From: Geodermatophilus normandii
Lineage (GTDB): Bacteria > Actinomycetota > Actinomycetes > Mycobacteriales > Geodermatophilaceae
DNA length: 64,000 bases
Assembly (NCBI RefSeq): GCF_003182485.1
Contig: NZ_QGTX01000001.1
Location: 62,001 to 126,000, forward strand
Direction of reading: 5' to 3'
A program made the translations under genes and the position numbers. This document shows positions 26,824-35,364 of the stretch, piece by piece. How positions within the stretch are numbered: the first letter of the stretch is position 1; every line of letters begins with the position of its first letter. The notes below the pieces were generated by a model. It searched no databases. It had not been told where the DNA came from and saw only the letters and a program-made list of their open reading frames with translations.

Positions 26824-27329
26824 CGGGGTACCGGGTGGAGGACCACCTCGGACAGCACTCCGCCGTCGGCCACGGCGGTGAGGAAGGTGCCGTGCGGCTG
26901 CCGGCGCCGGTCGGTGGGCGAGCCGGGGTTGAGCAGCCGCAGGCCCGTCGCGGTGGTGGTGTCCCACGGGATGTGGCTGTGCCCGAAGAAGAGGACGTCG
27001 GTGTCGGGGAACCGGGCGGCACAGCGGCGCTCGCGGCCCTTCGCGTCGCCGGTCTCGTGGACGACGGCGACCCGCAGGCCGCCGACCTCGGCCCTGGCCA
27101 CCTCCGGCAGCCGCCGGCGCAGCGGCCCGTGGTCGTTGTTGCCGTACACGGCGAGCAGGCCGCGGGCGCGCGACTCGAGTGCGTCGAGCAGGGCGACGTC
27201 GACCCAGTCGCCGGCGTGCACGACGAGGTCCGCGGCGTCGATGGCCTCCCACAGGGGACGAGGTAGGTCACGTGCTCGCCTGGGCAGGTGCGTGTCGGCG
27301 GTCACCACCAGCGATACGGGCACGGTCAC
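26820..27329 (-). CDS. YfcE/MJ0936-type metallophosphoesterase
   Basis: 169 residues, the typical short length. Dimetal ligands: D12 and H14 (TADTHLP), D41 (HAGDWVD), N64 or N65 (YGNNDH), then ETGD, FFGHSHIP. It hydrolyses phosphodiesters of unknown identity. The GTG at 27327-27329 (or GTG 27323) starts within the divergent promoter region of the DHA2 exporter. First gene of the operon with the MFS and RlmA-like genes. Confidence 0.9.
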   Translation of the reverse strand: MTVPVSLVVTADTHLPRRARDLPRPLWEAIDAADLVVHAGDWVDVALLDALESRARGLLAVYGNNDHGPLRRRLPEVARAEVGGLRVAVVHETGDAKGRERRCAARFPDTDVLFFGHSHIPWDTTTATGLRLLNPGSPTDRRRQPHGTFLTAVADGGVLSEVVLHPVPR

Positions 27330-27401
27330 ATGGTCGCAGGGGGTTACGTTGCTGCCTCGGCCGACGATCTCGGCCCCCTGTCTCCACTCCCCGAGGACCT
27401 C

Positions 27402-29012
27402 ATGACCCACCCGTCGTCCACCCCCGCCACCGGGCCGGACGCCCCGGCCGCGGAGCCCTACGAGAAGCGCTGGCTGGCCCTCGGCGTGATCGCGATGACC
27501 GTCCTGCTGGTCATCCTCGACGCCACGATCGTCAACATCGCGCTGCCCGCGGTGTCGGCGCCCGAGTCCGCGGGCGGGCTGGACATCAGCGCGGCGACCC
27601 AGCAGTGGATCGTCACCGCCTACACCCTGACCTTCGGCGGCTTCCTGCTGCTCGGCGGCCGCATCGCCGACTTCTGGGGCCGCAAGCGCACCTACCTGGT
27701 CGGTGCCGCCGGGTTCGCCGTCGCCTCGGCGTTCGGCGGCCTGGCCCAGAACGAGGCCATGCTCTTCGGCGCCCGCGCGCTGCAGGGGGTGTTCGGCGCG
27801 CTGCTCGCCCCGGCGTCGCTCGCCCTGCTGACCGTGCTGTTCACCGACCCCAGGGAGCGCGCCAAGGCCTTCGGCGTCTACGGCGCGATCGCCGGCGGCG
27901 GATCGGCGGTCGGCCTGCTGCTCGGCGGCGTCCTCACCGAGTACGCCGACTGGCGCTGGTGCTTCTGGGTCAACCTGCCGGTGGCGCTGCTCGCCATCGC
28001 CCTGGCCATCCCGTTCGTGCCGGAGAGCAAGGCGCCCGGCGACACCAGGTACGACATCCCCGGCGCGATCGTGATCACCCTCGGGCTGGCCGCCATCGTC
28101 TACGGGTTCACCCGCGTGGCCGAGGCGTCGCAGAGCAACGCCGCCGACGCCGCGGCGGCCAACCAGCAGGCGGCCGCGCAGGGCAACCCGGCCCTCGTGA
28201 CGCCGGACAGCGGCTGGACCGACGGCCTGGCGTGGCTGTTCATCGTCGGCGGGCTGGTGCTGGTGGCGCTGTTCGTGCTGCTGGAGCTGCGCACCCGCAA
28301 CCCGCTGCTGCCGATGCGCATCGTGCTCGACCGCAACCGCGGCGGCGCCTACCTGACCTCGACGCTGGTCGGCGCGGGGCTCATCGGGGCGTTCTTCTTC
28401 CTCAGCCTGTACTTCCAGCTGGTGCTCGGCTACGAGCCGCTGGTGGCGGGGCTGGCCTCGCTGCCGACCACGCTGGGCGTCTTCCTCTCCGCCGGTGCGG
28501 CCAGCGCGCTGGTGCCGCGGGTGGGACCGAAGCCGCTGATGGTGCTGGGGGGCCTGCTCGCGGCCGCCGGGCTGTTCACGCTGTCGTTCGTCGGCCTGGA
28601 CACCGGTTTCTGGCAGCTGCCCTTCCCCGGCCAGCTGCTGCTGGGCCTCGGCCTGGGCTTCACCTTCGTGCCGCTGTCCAACCTGGCGCTGGTGGGCGCC
28701 GGTGAGCACGACGCCGGGGCCGCGAGCGCGATGCTCAACGCCACGCAGCAGGTGGGTGCCTCGATCGGCACCGCGGTGCTGGTCTCCCTGTCGGTCGGGG
28801 CCGCCAGCGCCTACACGGCGGACGTGTTCTCCTCGGGCGCACCCCCGCAGGACCCCGCGGCCGCGGGCCTCGCCGCGCAGGTGGAGGGCTACACGACGGC
28901 GTTCACCTGGGCCGCCGGCCTCCTGGTGCTCGGCGCCCTCGTCGCCGGGCTGCTGATCAAGGCGACGAAGGACGACATCCCGACCGGCGACACCGTCGTC
29001 CACGTCGGGTAG
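27402..29012 (+). CDS. MFS transporter, DHA2 (EmrB/QacA) drug-exporter family
   Basis: 536 residues, 14 helices. DHA2 signatures: helix 1 LVILDATIVNIALPAV, GGRIADFWGRKRTYLVG (motif A) and motif C around GGGSAVGLLLGGVLTEY. A 45-residue Ala/Gln-rich loop is in the middle (AAAANQQAAAQGNPALV). It exports lipophilic compounds with proton antiport. The ATG at 27402 has GAGGA upstream. Ended by a strong hairpin. Confidence 0.93.
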   Translation: MTHPSSTPATGPDAPAAEPYEKRWLALGVIAMTVLLVILDATIVNIALPAVSAPESAGGLDISAATQQWIVTAYTLTFGGFLLLGGRIADFWGRKRTYLVGAAGFAVASAFGGLAQNEAMLFGARALQGVFGALLAPASLALLTVLFTDPRERAKAFGVYGAIAGGGSAVGLLLGGVLTEYADWRWCFWVNLPVALLAIALAIPFVPESKAPGDTRYDIPGAIVITLGLAAIVYGFTRVAEASQSNAADAAAANQQAAAQGNPALVTPDSGWTDGLAWLFIVGGLVLVALFVLLELRTRNPLLPMRIVLDRNRGGAYLTSTLVGAGLIGAFFFLSLYFQLVLGYEPLVAGLASLPTTLGVFLSAGAASALVPRVGPKPLMVLGGLLAAAGLFTLSFVGLDTGFWQLPFPGQLLLGLGLGFTFVPLSNLALVGAGEHDAGAASAMLNATQQVGASIGTAVLVSLSVGAASAYTADVFSSGAPPQDPAAAGLAAQVEGYTTAFTWAAGLLVLGALVAGLLIKATKDDIPTGDTVVHVG

Positions 29013-29030
29013 GTCCCCGCACGGCCCGGC

Positions 29031-29059
29031 GCCCGCGTCCCCGTCCCGGGGGCGCGGGC
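29031..29059 (+). terminator. terminator after the DHA2 exporter
   Basis: GCCCGCG-T-CCCC, loop GTCCC, GGGG-G-CGCGGGC: eleven pairs plus one G-T, 18 bases after the stop. Confidence 0.65.
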
Positions 29060-29061
29060 GT

Positions 29062-29151
29062 CCGTCGTCCCGGGCGCCGTCGTCCCGGGCGCCGTCGTCC
29101 CGGGTGCCGTCGTCCCGGGTGCCGTCGTCCCGGGTGCCGTCGCCTCAGGTG
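29062..29151. repeat. 15-bp tandem repeat, five copies plus a diverged sixth
   Basis: Unit CCGTCGTCCCGGGYG repeats five times (Y is C in the first two, T in the next three), with a sixth altered copy that runs into the last codons of the CtaG-like gene. It lies between convergent genes. The unit length equals that of the repeat at 8236, but the sequence differs. Confidence 0.9.
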
Positions 29152-30107
29152 CCGGAGCGGGCGGCCATCGCCCTGAGACGGGCGTTGTAGGCCTCGAGCT
29201 CGGCGTCGTCGGTGCGCGCGGCGGCGCGGTCGAGGCGTCGGCCGCGGCGGTCCTCCGAGCCCATCCAGCTGAACAGCACGACGGCGAGCACCAGCACCGT
29301 CGGCAGCTCGCCGAAGGACCAGGCGATGCTGCCGGCGGTGTTCTGGTCGGCGAGCGGGTCCACGCCCCAGCCGGCGGGCGGGTCGGCGAAGGTCCGCACC
29401 ACCAGCGACGACGACATCATGATCGCGACGCCGAAGAAGGCGTGCAGCGGCATCGGGATCAGCAGCTCGAGCATCCGGCCGGCGTGACCCACCTGCCGCG
29501 GCCACGGGTCCTGGGCCAGGATCGGCCCGAAGAACAGCAGGCCCGTGACGGTGAAGTGGGCGAGCATGAACTGGTGCCCGACCGGGTCACCCATGAGGGC
29601 GTCGAAGACGGGCGTGAAGTAGACGCCGTAGAGGCTGACCAGGAACAGCGGCAGCGTGAAGAACGGGTTGGACAGGAAGCGCGCCACCCGGCTGTGCAGG
29701 GCGTCGAGCAGCAGCGCCCGCGGGACGCCGGCCAGTCCCCTGCCCCGCGGCAGGGACCGCAGCGCCAGCGTGACCGGCCGGCCGAGGAGCAGCAGCAGCG
29801 GCGAGACCATCGACAGCACCATGTGCTGGGCCATGTGCACGCTGAACAGCACCATGCTGTAGCCGTTGAGCCAGGTCCCCGTGACGGCGAACAGGGACAG
29901 GCAGCCGGCCACCCACGACGCCGTGCGCCACCACGGCCAGGGCACCCCGGAGCGGCGCAGCCGGACGAGGCCGACGGCGTAGGCCAGCACGCCGAGCAGC
30001 GCGAGCACCGGCAGCACCGACCACGCGTCGAGGTGGGGCAGGAACACCCGTCCCCACGTGGGTGGCTCGCCGGGCACCCACATGCCCGAGTGGTGCCCGT
30101 GCTCCAT
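29145..30107 (-). CDS. CtaG-like cytochrome c oxidase assembly factor
   Basis: 320 residues, about seven helices, caa3_CtaG family. Conserved histidines are in MVLFSVHMAQHMVLSM and FMLAHFTVTGLLFFGPIL, likely copper ligands. It helps load copper into the aa3 oxidase, whose subunit I is at 22408-24165. The ATG at 30105-30107 follows GGAGG. The start of the protein is His-rich (MEHGHHSGMW). Confidence 0.92.
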   Translation of the reverse strand: MEHGHHSGMWVPGEPPTWGRVFLPHLDAWSVLPVLALLGVLAYAVGLVRLRRSGVPWPWWRTASWVAGCLSLFAVTGTWLNGYSMVLFSVHMAQHMVLSMVSPLLLLLGRPVTLALRSLPRGRGLAGVPRALLLDALHSRVARFLSNPFFTLPLFLVSLYGVYFTPVFDALMGDPVGHQFMLAHFTVTGLLFFGPILAQDPWPRQVGHAGRMLELLIPMPLHAFFGVAIMMSSSLVVRTFADPPAGWGVDPLADQNTAGSIAWSFGELPTVLVLAVVLFSWMGSEDRRGRRLDRAAARTDDAELEAYNARLRAMAARSGT

Positions 30108-30157
30108 CTGCCACCTCCGGTCCTCCGCGCTGTGCGCCTCCCACTGTCCCACCGGCG

Positions 30158-31105
30158 CTAGTCGTGCACCGGGGCCTCGTGACCGGCGTGCGTCTCGGCC
30201 TCGATCTGGAAGGTGCAGTGGGCGACGTCGAAGTGGTCGCCGAGGCACGTGCCGAGGGCGTCGAGCACCCGGCCGCCGTGCCCGGCCGCGAGGGCTTCGT
30301 CGGTGACGACGACGTGCGCCGAGAGCACGGGCAGCCCCGAGGTGATCGTCCAGGCGTGCAGGTCGTGGACGCCGATGACGCCCGCCACGCCGAGGACGTG
30401 CGCCCGGACCCGGTCGAGGTCGACGTCGCGCGGCGCGGCCTCGAGCAGCACGTCGAGGGACTCCCGCAGCAGCGCCCACGCCCGCGGCAGCACCAGGCAG
30501 CCGATGAGCAGCGCGGCGATCGTGTCGGCCGGCGTCCACCCGGTGAGCGCGACGACGCCGGCGGCGACGAGGACGGCCACCGAGCCGAGCGCGTCGCCGA
30601 GCACCTCGAGGTGCGCCCCGCGGACCGCGAGCGAGCCGCGGCGGCCGCGGTGCAGCAGCGCCAGCCCGGTGAGGTTGGCCGCCAGCCCCAGGGCGGCGAC
30701 GGCGAGGACGACCCCGGAGGTGATCTCCGGCGGGTCGGCGATGCGGCGCACCGCCTCGACCAGCACCACCACCGCGACGGCGGCCAGCAGCAGCCCGTTG
30801 GCGACGGCGGCGAGGATCTCCACCCGCTGCCAGCCGAAGGTCCGGCGGCCCCGCGCGGGACGCTGCGCCAGCGTCACCGCACCGAGCGCCAGGCCCACGC
30901 CGAGCGCGTCGGTGGCCATGTGGCCGGCGTCGGCGAGCAGCGCCAGCGACCCGGAGACCAGCGCCCCGACCACCTCGGCGACCAGCACGGCCAGCGTCAG
31001 CCCGAGGACGACGGCCAGCCGCCCGCGGGAGGCACCCGCGGCGGTGCCGTGCGCGTGGCCGTGCGCGTGGCCGTGCGCGTGGCCGTGCGCGTGCCCGGCT
31101 CCCAT
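30158..31105 (-). CDS. cation diffusion facilitator metal exporter
   Basis: 315 residues. CDF family, six helices, with metal-site segments LLADAGHMATDALGV and HLEVLGDALGSVAV. The N terminus has four HAHG repeats, a flexible metal-binding tail typical of zinc exporters of the CzcD/ZitB type. It pumps zinc or cobalt out with proton exchange. The ATG at 31103-31105 follows GGGGAGG. It may be cotranscribed with the CtaG-like gene 50 bases downstream. Confidence 0.94.
   Translation of the reverse strand: MGAGHAHGHAHGHAHGHAHGTAAGASRGRLAVVLGLTLAVLVAEVVGALVSGSLALLADAGHMATDALGVGLALGAVTLAQRPARGRRTFGWQRVEILAAVANGLLLAAVAVVVLVEAVRRIADPPEITSGVVLAVAALGLAANLTGLALLHRGRRGSLAVRGAHLEVLGDALGSVAVLVAAGVVALTGWTPADTIAALLIGCLVLPRAWALLRESLDVLLEAAPRDVDLDRVRAHVLGVAGVIGVHDLHAWTITSGLPVLSAHVVVTDEALAAGHGGRVLDALGTCLGDHFDVAHCTFQIEAETHAGHEAPVHD
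31049..31096. repeat. 12-bp tandem repeat, four copies, coding for HAHG
   Basis: GTGCGCGTGGCC four times (last copy one change), in frame at the start of the CDF gene. A change in copy number would alter the length of the metal-binding tail without shifting the frame. Confidence 0.9.
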
Positions 31106-31142
31106 CGGCCCACCTCCCCCTGCAGTGTCCTCGCCGACGGCG

Positions 31143-31176
31143 GCGCCCCCTGCCCGGACCTGCCGGGAGGGGGCGC
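31143..31176 (-). terminator. terminator after the M23 peptidase
   Basis: AGGGGGCGC/GCGCCCCCT plus CCGGG/CCCGG with one bulged base, five-base loop, 24 bases past the M23 stop. Confidence 0.6.
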
Positions 31177-31199
31177 GTTGTGGTGCCGGTGCGGGGACG

Positions 31200-32501
31200 C
31201 TAGACGGCGACGCCGCGGTCCCGCAGCCACGGGATCGGGTCGATCTTCTCGCCGTCGATGCCGCCGACGTGCACCTCGAAGTGCAGGTGCGGGCCGGTCG
31301 ACTGGCCGCGGTTGCCGAGCAGCGCGATCGTGTCGCCGGCGCGGACCACCTGGCCGGGCTGCACGAGGATCTCCTCCATGTGCCCGTAGACGGTGACGTC
31401 GCCGTTCTCGTGCTGGATGTAGACCGCGTTGCCGAAACCGCTGGCGGGACCGGCCTCGAGGACGACACCGTCGGCGGCCGCGTACTCCGGGGTGAGCATC
31501 GGCGCGGCGAGGTCGATGCCGGCGTGCAGCGTGCCCCAGCGCGCACCGAAGGTGCTGGAGAGCCGCGCGCCGGCCACCGGCAGGACGGTCCTGGGCCGGG
31601 CGGCCTCCGCGGCCGCCGCGGCGGCGGCCTCCTGCACGGCCCGGTCGGCGTCGGCCTGGACCTGGGCCGCAGCGGCCTCCTGCGCCTCGCGGGCGTTCCG
31701 GCTGGCGGTGATCTCGCCGAGCAGCGCGGCGTCGGAGCGCAGGGTCGCCGCCTCCGCGGCGGCGGGCAGGTCCTCCTCGCCGATGCCGAGCTCCTCGGCC
31801 ACGCTCACCGAGTGGCTGACCGCCGCCGGGCCGTCGGCCTGCGCGACGCGGTCGCCGATCGAGAGCGAGCCGAGGCCCACGGCGCCCACGAGCGCGGCGG
31901 CGAGGTAGCAGGCCGGGCGGCGGTGCGGCGTCCGCAGCAGCCGGGCGATCGCCCGGTGCCGGCCGTGTCCGGCGGCGACGGTGACGGGGACCCGTTCGGC
32001 GGCACCGGCCTCGTCGGCGACACCCGCGGGGAGCTCGACGGGGTCGGCCGCGACGGCGGCCAGCGCCTGGGCGTCGGCGGCCCCGTTCAGCCCGGCGAGG
32101 TCGGTCACCGGCTCGGCGGAGCGCACCTCCTGGACGACGTCGGCGGTGTCGGCGACGTCGGCGGTGTCGGCGACGGCGGCGGGATCGACGGCGACGTTGC
32201 CGGTCACCACGACGGTGCGGACCTCGAGGTCGGCTGCGGGTGTCGCTGCGGTCGCGCTGCGCCGGTACGGCGTCGGTCGCGACGGGGGGCTCGGGCGGCG
32301 GGCGGGCCGGGACCCGGGACGGGGCTCCCCGGTCGGCGACGTCTCCCCCTGACGTCGGTACGGGGTGGGCCTCGAGGCCCCCGCGGCGTCGGCGGGTCGC
32401 CGGTCGGGCGGCGCCGCCGCTGCCGTCCGGAGGGGGGTGCCGGCCGCGGGGTCGGCTGCCGTCCCTCCGTCGAGGAGGCGGTCGGGGTGGAGCTCGGTCA
32501 T
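31200..32501 (-). CDS. M23-family (LytM-like) peptidoglycan endopeptidase
   Basis: 433 residues. Residues 1-195 are low-complexity and cytoplasmic, with two RPTPYRR copies and ADTADVADTADV repeats. A membrane segment is at about 205-225 (LAAALVGAVGLGSLSIG). An Ala-rich coiled coil (about 240-310) leads to the M23 domain: H326 and D330 (HAGID), H374 (YGHMEE) and H405-x-H407 (GPHLHFE), a complete zinc site. It should cut stem-peptide cross-links outside the membrane. The ATG at 32499-32501 is the first after a long upstream region. Confidence 0.93.
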   Translation of the reverse strand: MTELHPDRLLDGGTAADPAAGTPLRTAAAAPPDRRPADAAGASRPTPYRRQGETSPTGEPRPGSRPARRPSPPSRPTPYRRSATAATPAADLEVRTVVVTGNVAVDPAAVADTADVADTADVVQEVRSAEPVTDLAGLNGAADAQALAAVAADPVELPAGVADEAGAAERVPVTVAAGHGRHRAIARLLRTPHRRPACYLAAALVGAVGLGSLSIGDRVAQADGPAAVSHSVSVAEELGIGEEDLPAAAEAATLRSDAALLGEITASRNAREAQEAAAAQVQADADRAVQEAAAAAAAEAARPRTVLPVAGARLSSTFGARWGTLHAGIDLAAPMLTPEYAAADGVVLEAGPASGFGNAVYIQHENGDVTVYGHMEEILVQPGQVVRAGDTIALLGNRGQSTGPHLHFEVHVGGIDGEKIDPIPWLRDRGVAV

Positions 32502-32800
32502 ACACCTGGCTTCCGTCGGGGACAGGACGTCGTGCTGTGCCGGGGGAGCGGACGGGGCCCATGTAAACACGCCGTAACCGTTCCGTGATCTGGAGACCTG
32601 GGTACGGAGGGCCGGTTCTGTGGCGCGGGCCACGGAACTGCACGGTTGTCGTTCGACACGGTGTCGATCCGGTCTCACGCAGCGTGAGGGACGCGCCGGT
32701 CGAGCGTCGAACCAGGAGCGACGAGGCCCACAGCGGGCACGAGGGCCCTGGACACCCCGTCCGACGCCGTCCCTGCTCACGACCCGAGGAGAGGTCTCTC
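32502..32800. promoter_or_regulatory. divergent regulatory region between M23 and alcohol dehydrogenase genes
   Basis: 299 bases without a gene. A direct repeat GTAAAC-N5-GTAACC (32563-32579) resembles the paired GTAAC half sites of the cell-wall regulator MtrA, 62 bases upstream of the M23 start. Two perfect palindromes, TCGACAC-G-GTGTCGA (32653-32667) and CTCACGC-A-GCGTGAG (32674-32688), lie nearer the dehydrogenase. Assignment to any regulator is inference. I looked for a c-di-AMP riboswitch and did not see one. Confidence 0.4.
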
Positions 32801-33979
32801 GTGCGCGCAGTCACCTGGCACGGACGTGCCGACGTACAGGTGGACACCGTCCCCGACCCGACGCTGCAGGAGGACACCGACGTCGTCGTCGAGATCACCT
32901 CCAGCGGCATCTGCGGGTCCGACCTGCACCTGATCGAGGTGATGGCGCCGTTCATGACGGAGGGCGACGTCATGGGCCACGAGCCGATGGGCGTCGTCCG
33001 GGAGGTCGGCTCCGCGGTGACCGCCGTGCGGCCCGGCGACCGGGTCGTCGTCCCGTTCAACATCTCGTGCGGGACCTGCTGGATGTGCTCGCAGGGCCTG
33101 CAGTCGCAGTGCGAGACCACGCAGAACCGCGAGCAGGGCTTCGGCGCCTCGCTGTTCGGCTACACGAAGCTCTACGGGCAGGTGCCCGGCGGGCAGGCCG
33201 AGTACCTGCGGGTGCCCTTCGGCAACACGCTGCCGATCAAGGTCCCCGACGGCCCGTCGGACGACCGGTTCGTCTACCTCTCCGACGTCCTGCCCACCTC
33301 CTGGCAGGCGGTCCAGTACGCCGCGACGCCGCCCGGCGGCACGCTGCTCGTGCTGGGGCTCGGGCCGATCGGCGACATGTGCACGCGCATCGCCTCGCAC
33401 CTGGGCCTGCGGGTGGTCGCCTCCGACGTCGTCCCCGAGCGGCTGGCGCGGGCCACCGCGCGCGGCACCGAGGTCATCCGCTCCACCGACCAGGACGACG
33501 TCGTCGGCGAGATCCGCGAGCTGACCGACGGCCGCGGCGCCGACGCGGTCATCGACGCCGTCGGCATGGAGGCGCACGGCTCCCCCGGCGCCCGGCTGGC
33601 GCAGAAGGCCACCGCGGTGCTGCCCGACGCGCTCATGGAGCAGGTGATGAAGGTGGCCGGCATCGACCGGCTGGCCGCGTTCAACACCGCGATCGAGGCG
33701 GTCCGCCGCGGCGGCACCGTGTCGCTGTCGGGTGTCTACGGCGGTGCCACCGACCCCGTTCCGCTCATGCGGATGTTCGACAAGCAGATCCAGCTGCGGA
33801 TGGGGCAGGCCAACGTCTGGCGGTGGGTGCCCGACATCCTGCCGCTGCTGGTCGACGGCGACCCGCTCGGCGTCGACGACTTCGCCACCCACCGCGTGCC
33901 GCTCGAGCAGGCGCCGCAGGCCTACGCCGACTTCCGCGAGAAGAAGGACGGCGCGGTCAAGGTGCTGCTGCAGCCCTGA
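32801..33979 (+). CDS. zinc-dependent alcohol dehydrogenase family protein
   Basis: 392 residues, medium-chain dehydrogenase. Catalytic zinc: C38, H60, E61 (GICGSDLH, GHEP). Structural zinc: C90, C93, C96, C104. NAD(P) fold: LGLGPIGDMC. The sequence is closest in layout to the formaldehyde-dismutase/threonine-dehydrogenase-like group. The GTG at 32801 has GAGGAGAGG upstream. Substrate unknown. Single gene with its own terminator. Confidence 0.93.
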   Translation: MRAVTWHGRADVQVDTVPDPTLQEDTDVVVEITSSGICGSDLHLIEVMAPFMTEGDVMGHEPMGVVREVGSAVTAVRPGDRVVVPFNISCGTCWMCSQGLQSQCETTQNREQGFGASLFGYTKLYGQVPGGQAEYLRVPFGNTLPIKVPDGPSDDRFVYLSDVLPTSWQAVQYAATPPGGTLLVLGLGPIGDMCTRIASHLGLRVVASDVVPERLARATARGTEVIRSTDQDDVVGEIRELTDGRGADAVIDAVGMEAHGSPGARLAQKATAVLPDALMEQVMKVAGIDRLAAFNTAIEAVRRGGTVSLSGVYGGATDPVPLMRMFDKQIQLRMGQANVWRWVPDILPLLVDGDPLGVDDFATHRVPLEQAPQAYADFREKKDGAVKVLLQP

Positions 33980-33996
33980 CCCGGCTGTGACCACAC

Positions 33997-34034
33997 CCAC
34001 CGGCCGTGCGGGGCATGTCCCGCCCGGCCGGTGG
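33997..34034 (+). terminator. terminator after the alcohol dehydrogenase
   Basis: CCACCGGCCG and CGGCCGGTGG, ten pairs, enclosing a smaller CGGG/CCCG stem; 17 bases after the stop. Confidence 0.65.
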
Positions 34035-34111
34035 CTTGCTCCTCCGTAGGACATCCCGGACGACGACGTCCGCGCTCCTCCGTCCGCCTCGTCGTCCCCC
34101 TGGAGTCCCCC

Positions 34112-35326
34112 GTGCCCCGTGGCCTGCTCGCGCTCGCGATCGGCGCCTTCGGCATCGGCACCACCGAGTTCGTCGTCATGGGCATGCTGCCCGAGATCGC
34201 CGGCGGCCTCGGCGTGTCGGTGTCGGCCGTCGGCCTGCTCATCTCGGCCTACGCCGTCGGCGTCGTCCTCGGCGCCCCGACGCTCACCGCCCTCGGCGTG
34301 CGCTTCTCGCCCCGCCAGACGCTGGTGGCGCTGATGGTCGTCTTCGTCGTCGGCAACGCGCTGTCGGCGGTGGCGCCCACCTACGAGACCCTCGCCGCGG
34401 CGCGGGTGCTCACGGCGCTGGCGCACGGGTCGTTCTTCGGCGTCGGCGCGGTCGCCGCGCGCAGGCTGGTCCCCCCGGAGCGGGCCACCCAGGCCATCTC
34501 GCTGATGATCTCCGGCCTGACGCTGGCGAACGTGATCGGCGTCCCGCTCGGGACGTTCGTCGCCCAGCAGCTGAGCTGGCGCCTGGTGCTCGGCGCGATC
34601 GCCGTCATCGGCCTGGTGACCATCGCCGGGCTGCTGGCCTGGCTGCCCGCGGGCACCGGGGAGCGCGGCGACCTGCGGGCCGAGCTCGCCGCCTTCCGCC
34701 GCCCGCAGGTGTGGCTGGTGCTCGCCCTGACGATGGTCGGCTTCGCGGCGCTGTTCGCCGTCTACAGCTACGTCAGCCCGATCCTCACCGAGCTGGCCGG
34801 CCTGCCCGAGGGCTGGGTGACCCCGGTGCTCGCGCTGTTCGGCGTCGGCACCACGGTGGGCACGCTGGCCGGTGGGCGGCTGGGCGACCGGTTCGGCTTC
34901 GCCTTCGTCGCCGTCGGGCTGTTCGTCACCGCGCTGCTGCTGGGCACCTTCGCCGTCCTCGCCCGCACGCCCGTGGCCGCCGTGGTCCTGCTGGTGCTCT
35001 TCGGCGCGGTCTCGTTCGCGATGGGCCCGGTCGTGCAGAACGGCGTCATCGAGGCCGCGCGCGTGCGCGGCGGCAGCCTCGTGTCGGCGGCCAACCAGGC
35101 GGCGTTCAACGTCGCCAACGCGATCGGTGCGGCGCTCGGCGCCCTGGTCATCTCCCTCGACCTCGGCTACGCCGCGCCGATGTGGGTGGGGGCGGGCCTC
35201 GCCCTCGTGGGCAGCGGACTGGCGCTGGTCGTCCGGCGTGCCGACCGGCGGGAGACCGCGCGGGTGGCGGCCGACGTCCGTGCCTGGCGGACCGAGGTGG
35301 CCGGCCGGCTCGACCGGGCCGCCTGA
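34112..35326 (+). CDS. MFS transporter, Cmx/AraJ-type exporter
   Basis: 404 residues, 12 helices. It begins with the sequence typical of this group (GAFGIGTTEFVVMGMLPEIA) and has RVLTALAHGSFFGVGAVAA. Relatives include chloramphenicol exporters and arabinose-efflux proteins; the substrate here is unknown. The GTG at 34112 lies behind GGAG; the frame extends upstream without a good start. An aldo/keto reductase follows 38 bases later with its own ribosome site. Confidence 0.9.
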   Translation: MPRGLLALAIGAFGIGTTEFVVMGMLPEIAGGLGVSVSAVGLLISAYAVGVVLGAPTLTALGVRFSPRQTLVALMVVFVVGNALSAVAPTYETLAAARVLTALAHGSFFGVGAVAARRLVPPERATQAISLMISGLTLANVIGVPLGTFVAQQLSWRLVLGAIAVIGLVTIAGLLAWLPAGTGERGDLRAELAAFRRPQVWLVLALTMVGFAALFAVYSYVSPILTELAGLPEGWVTPVLALFGVGTTVGTLAGGRLGDRFGFAFVAVGLFVTALLLGTFAVLARTPVAAVVLLVLFGAVSFAMGPVVQNGVIEAARVRGGSLVSAANQAAFNVANAIGAALGALVISLDLGYAAPMWVGAGLALVGSGLALVVRRADRRETARVAADVRAWRTEVAGRLDRAA

Positions 35327-35364
35327 ACCGGGGTTCGATCGCGCACGACGGGTAGGAGGTGGTC

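Noticed and set aside
29062..29151. Tandem repeats as a CRISPR array
   Set aside because: The units are 15 bp and contiguous, without unique spacers or cas genes.
32502..32800. c-di-AMP (ydaO) riboswitch upstream of the M23 peptidase
   Set aside because: Expected in this context in other actinobacteria, but the conserved core could not be found.
35331..35345. GGGGTTCGATC resembling a tRNA T arm
   Set aside because: No acceptor, anticodon or D arm around it.
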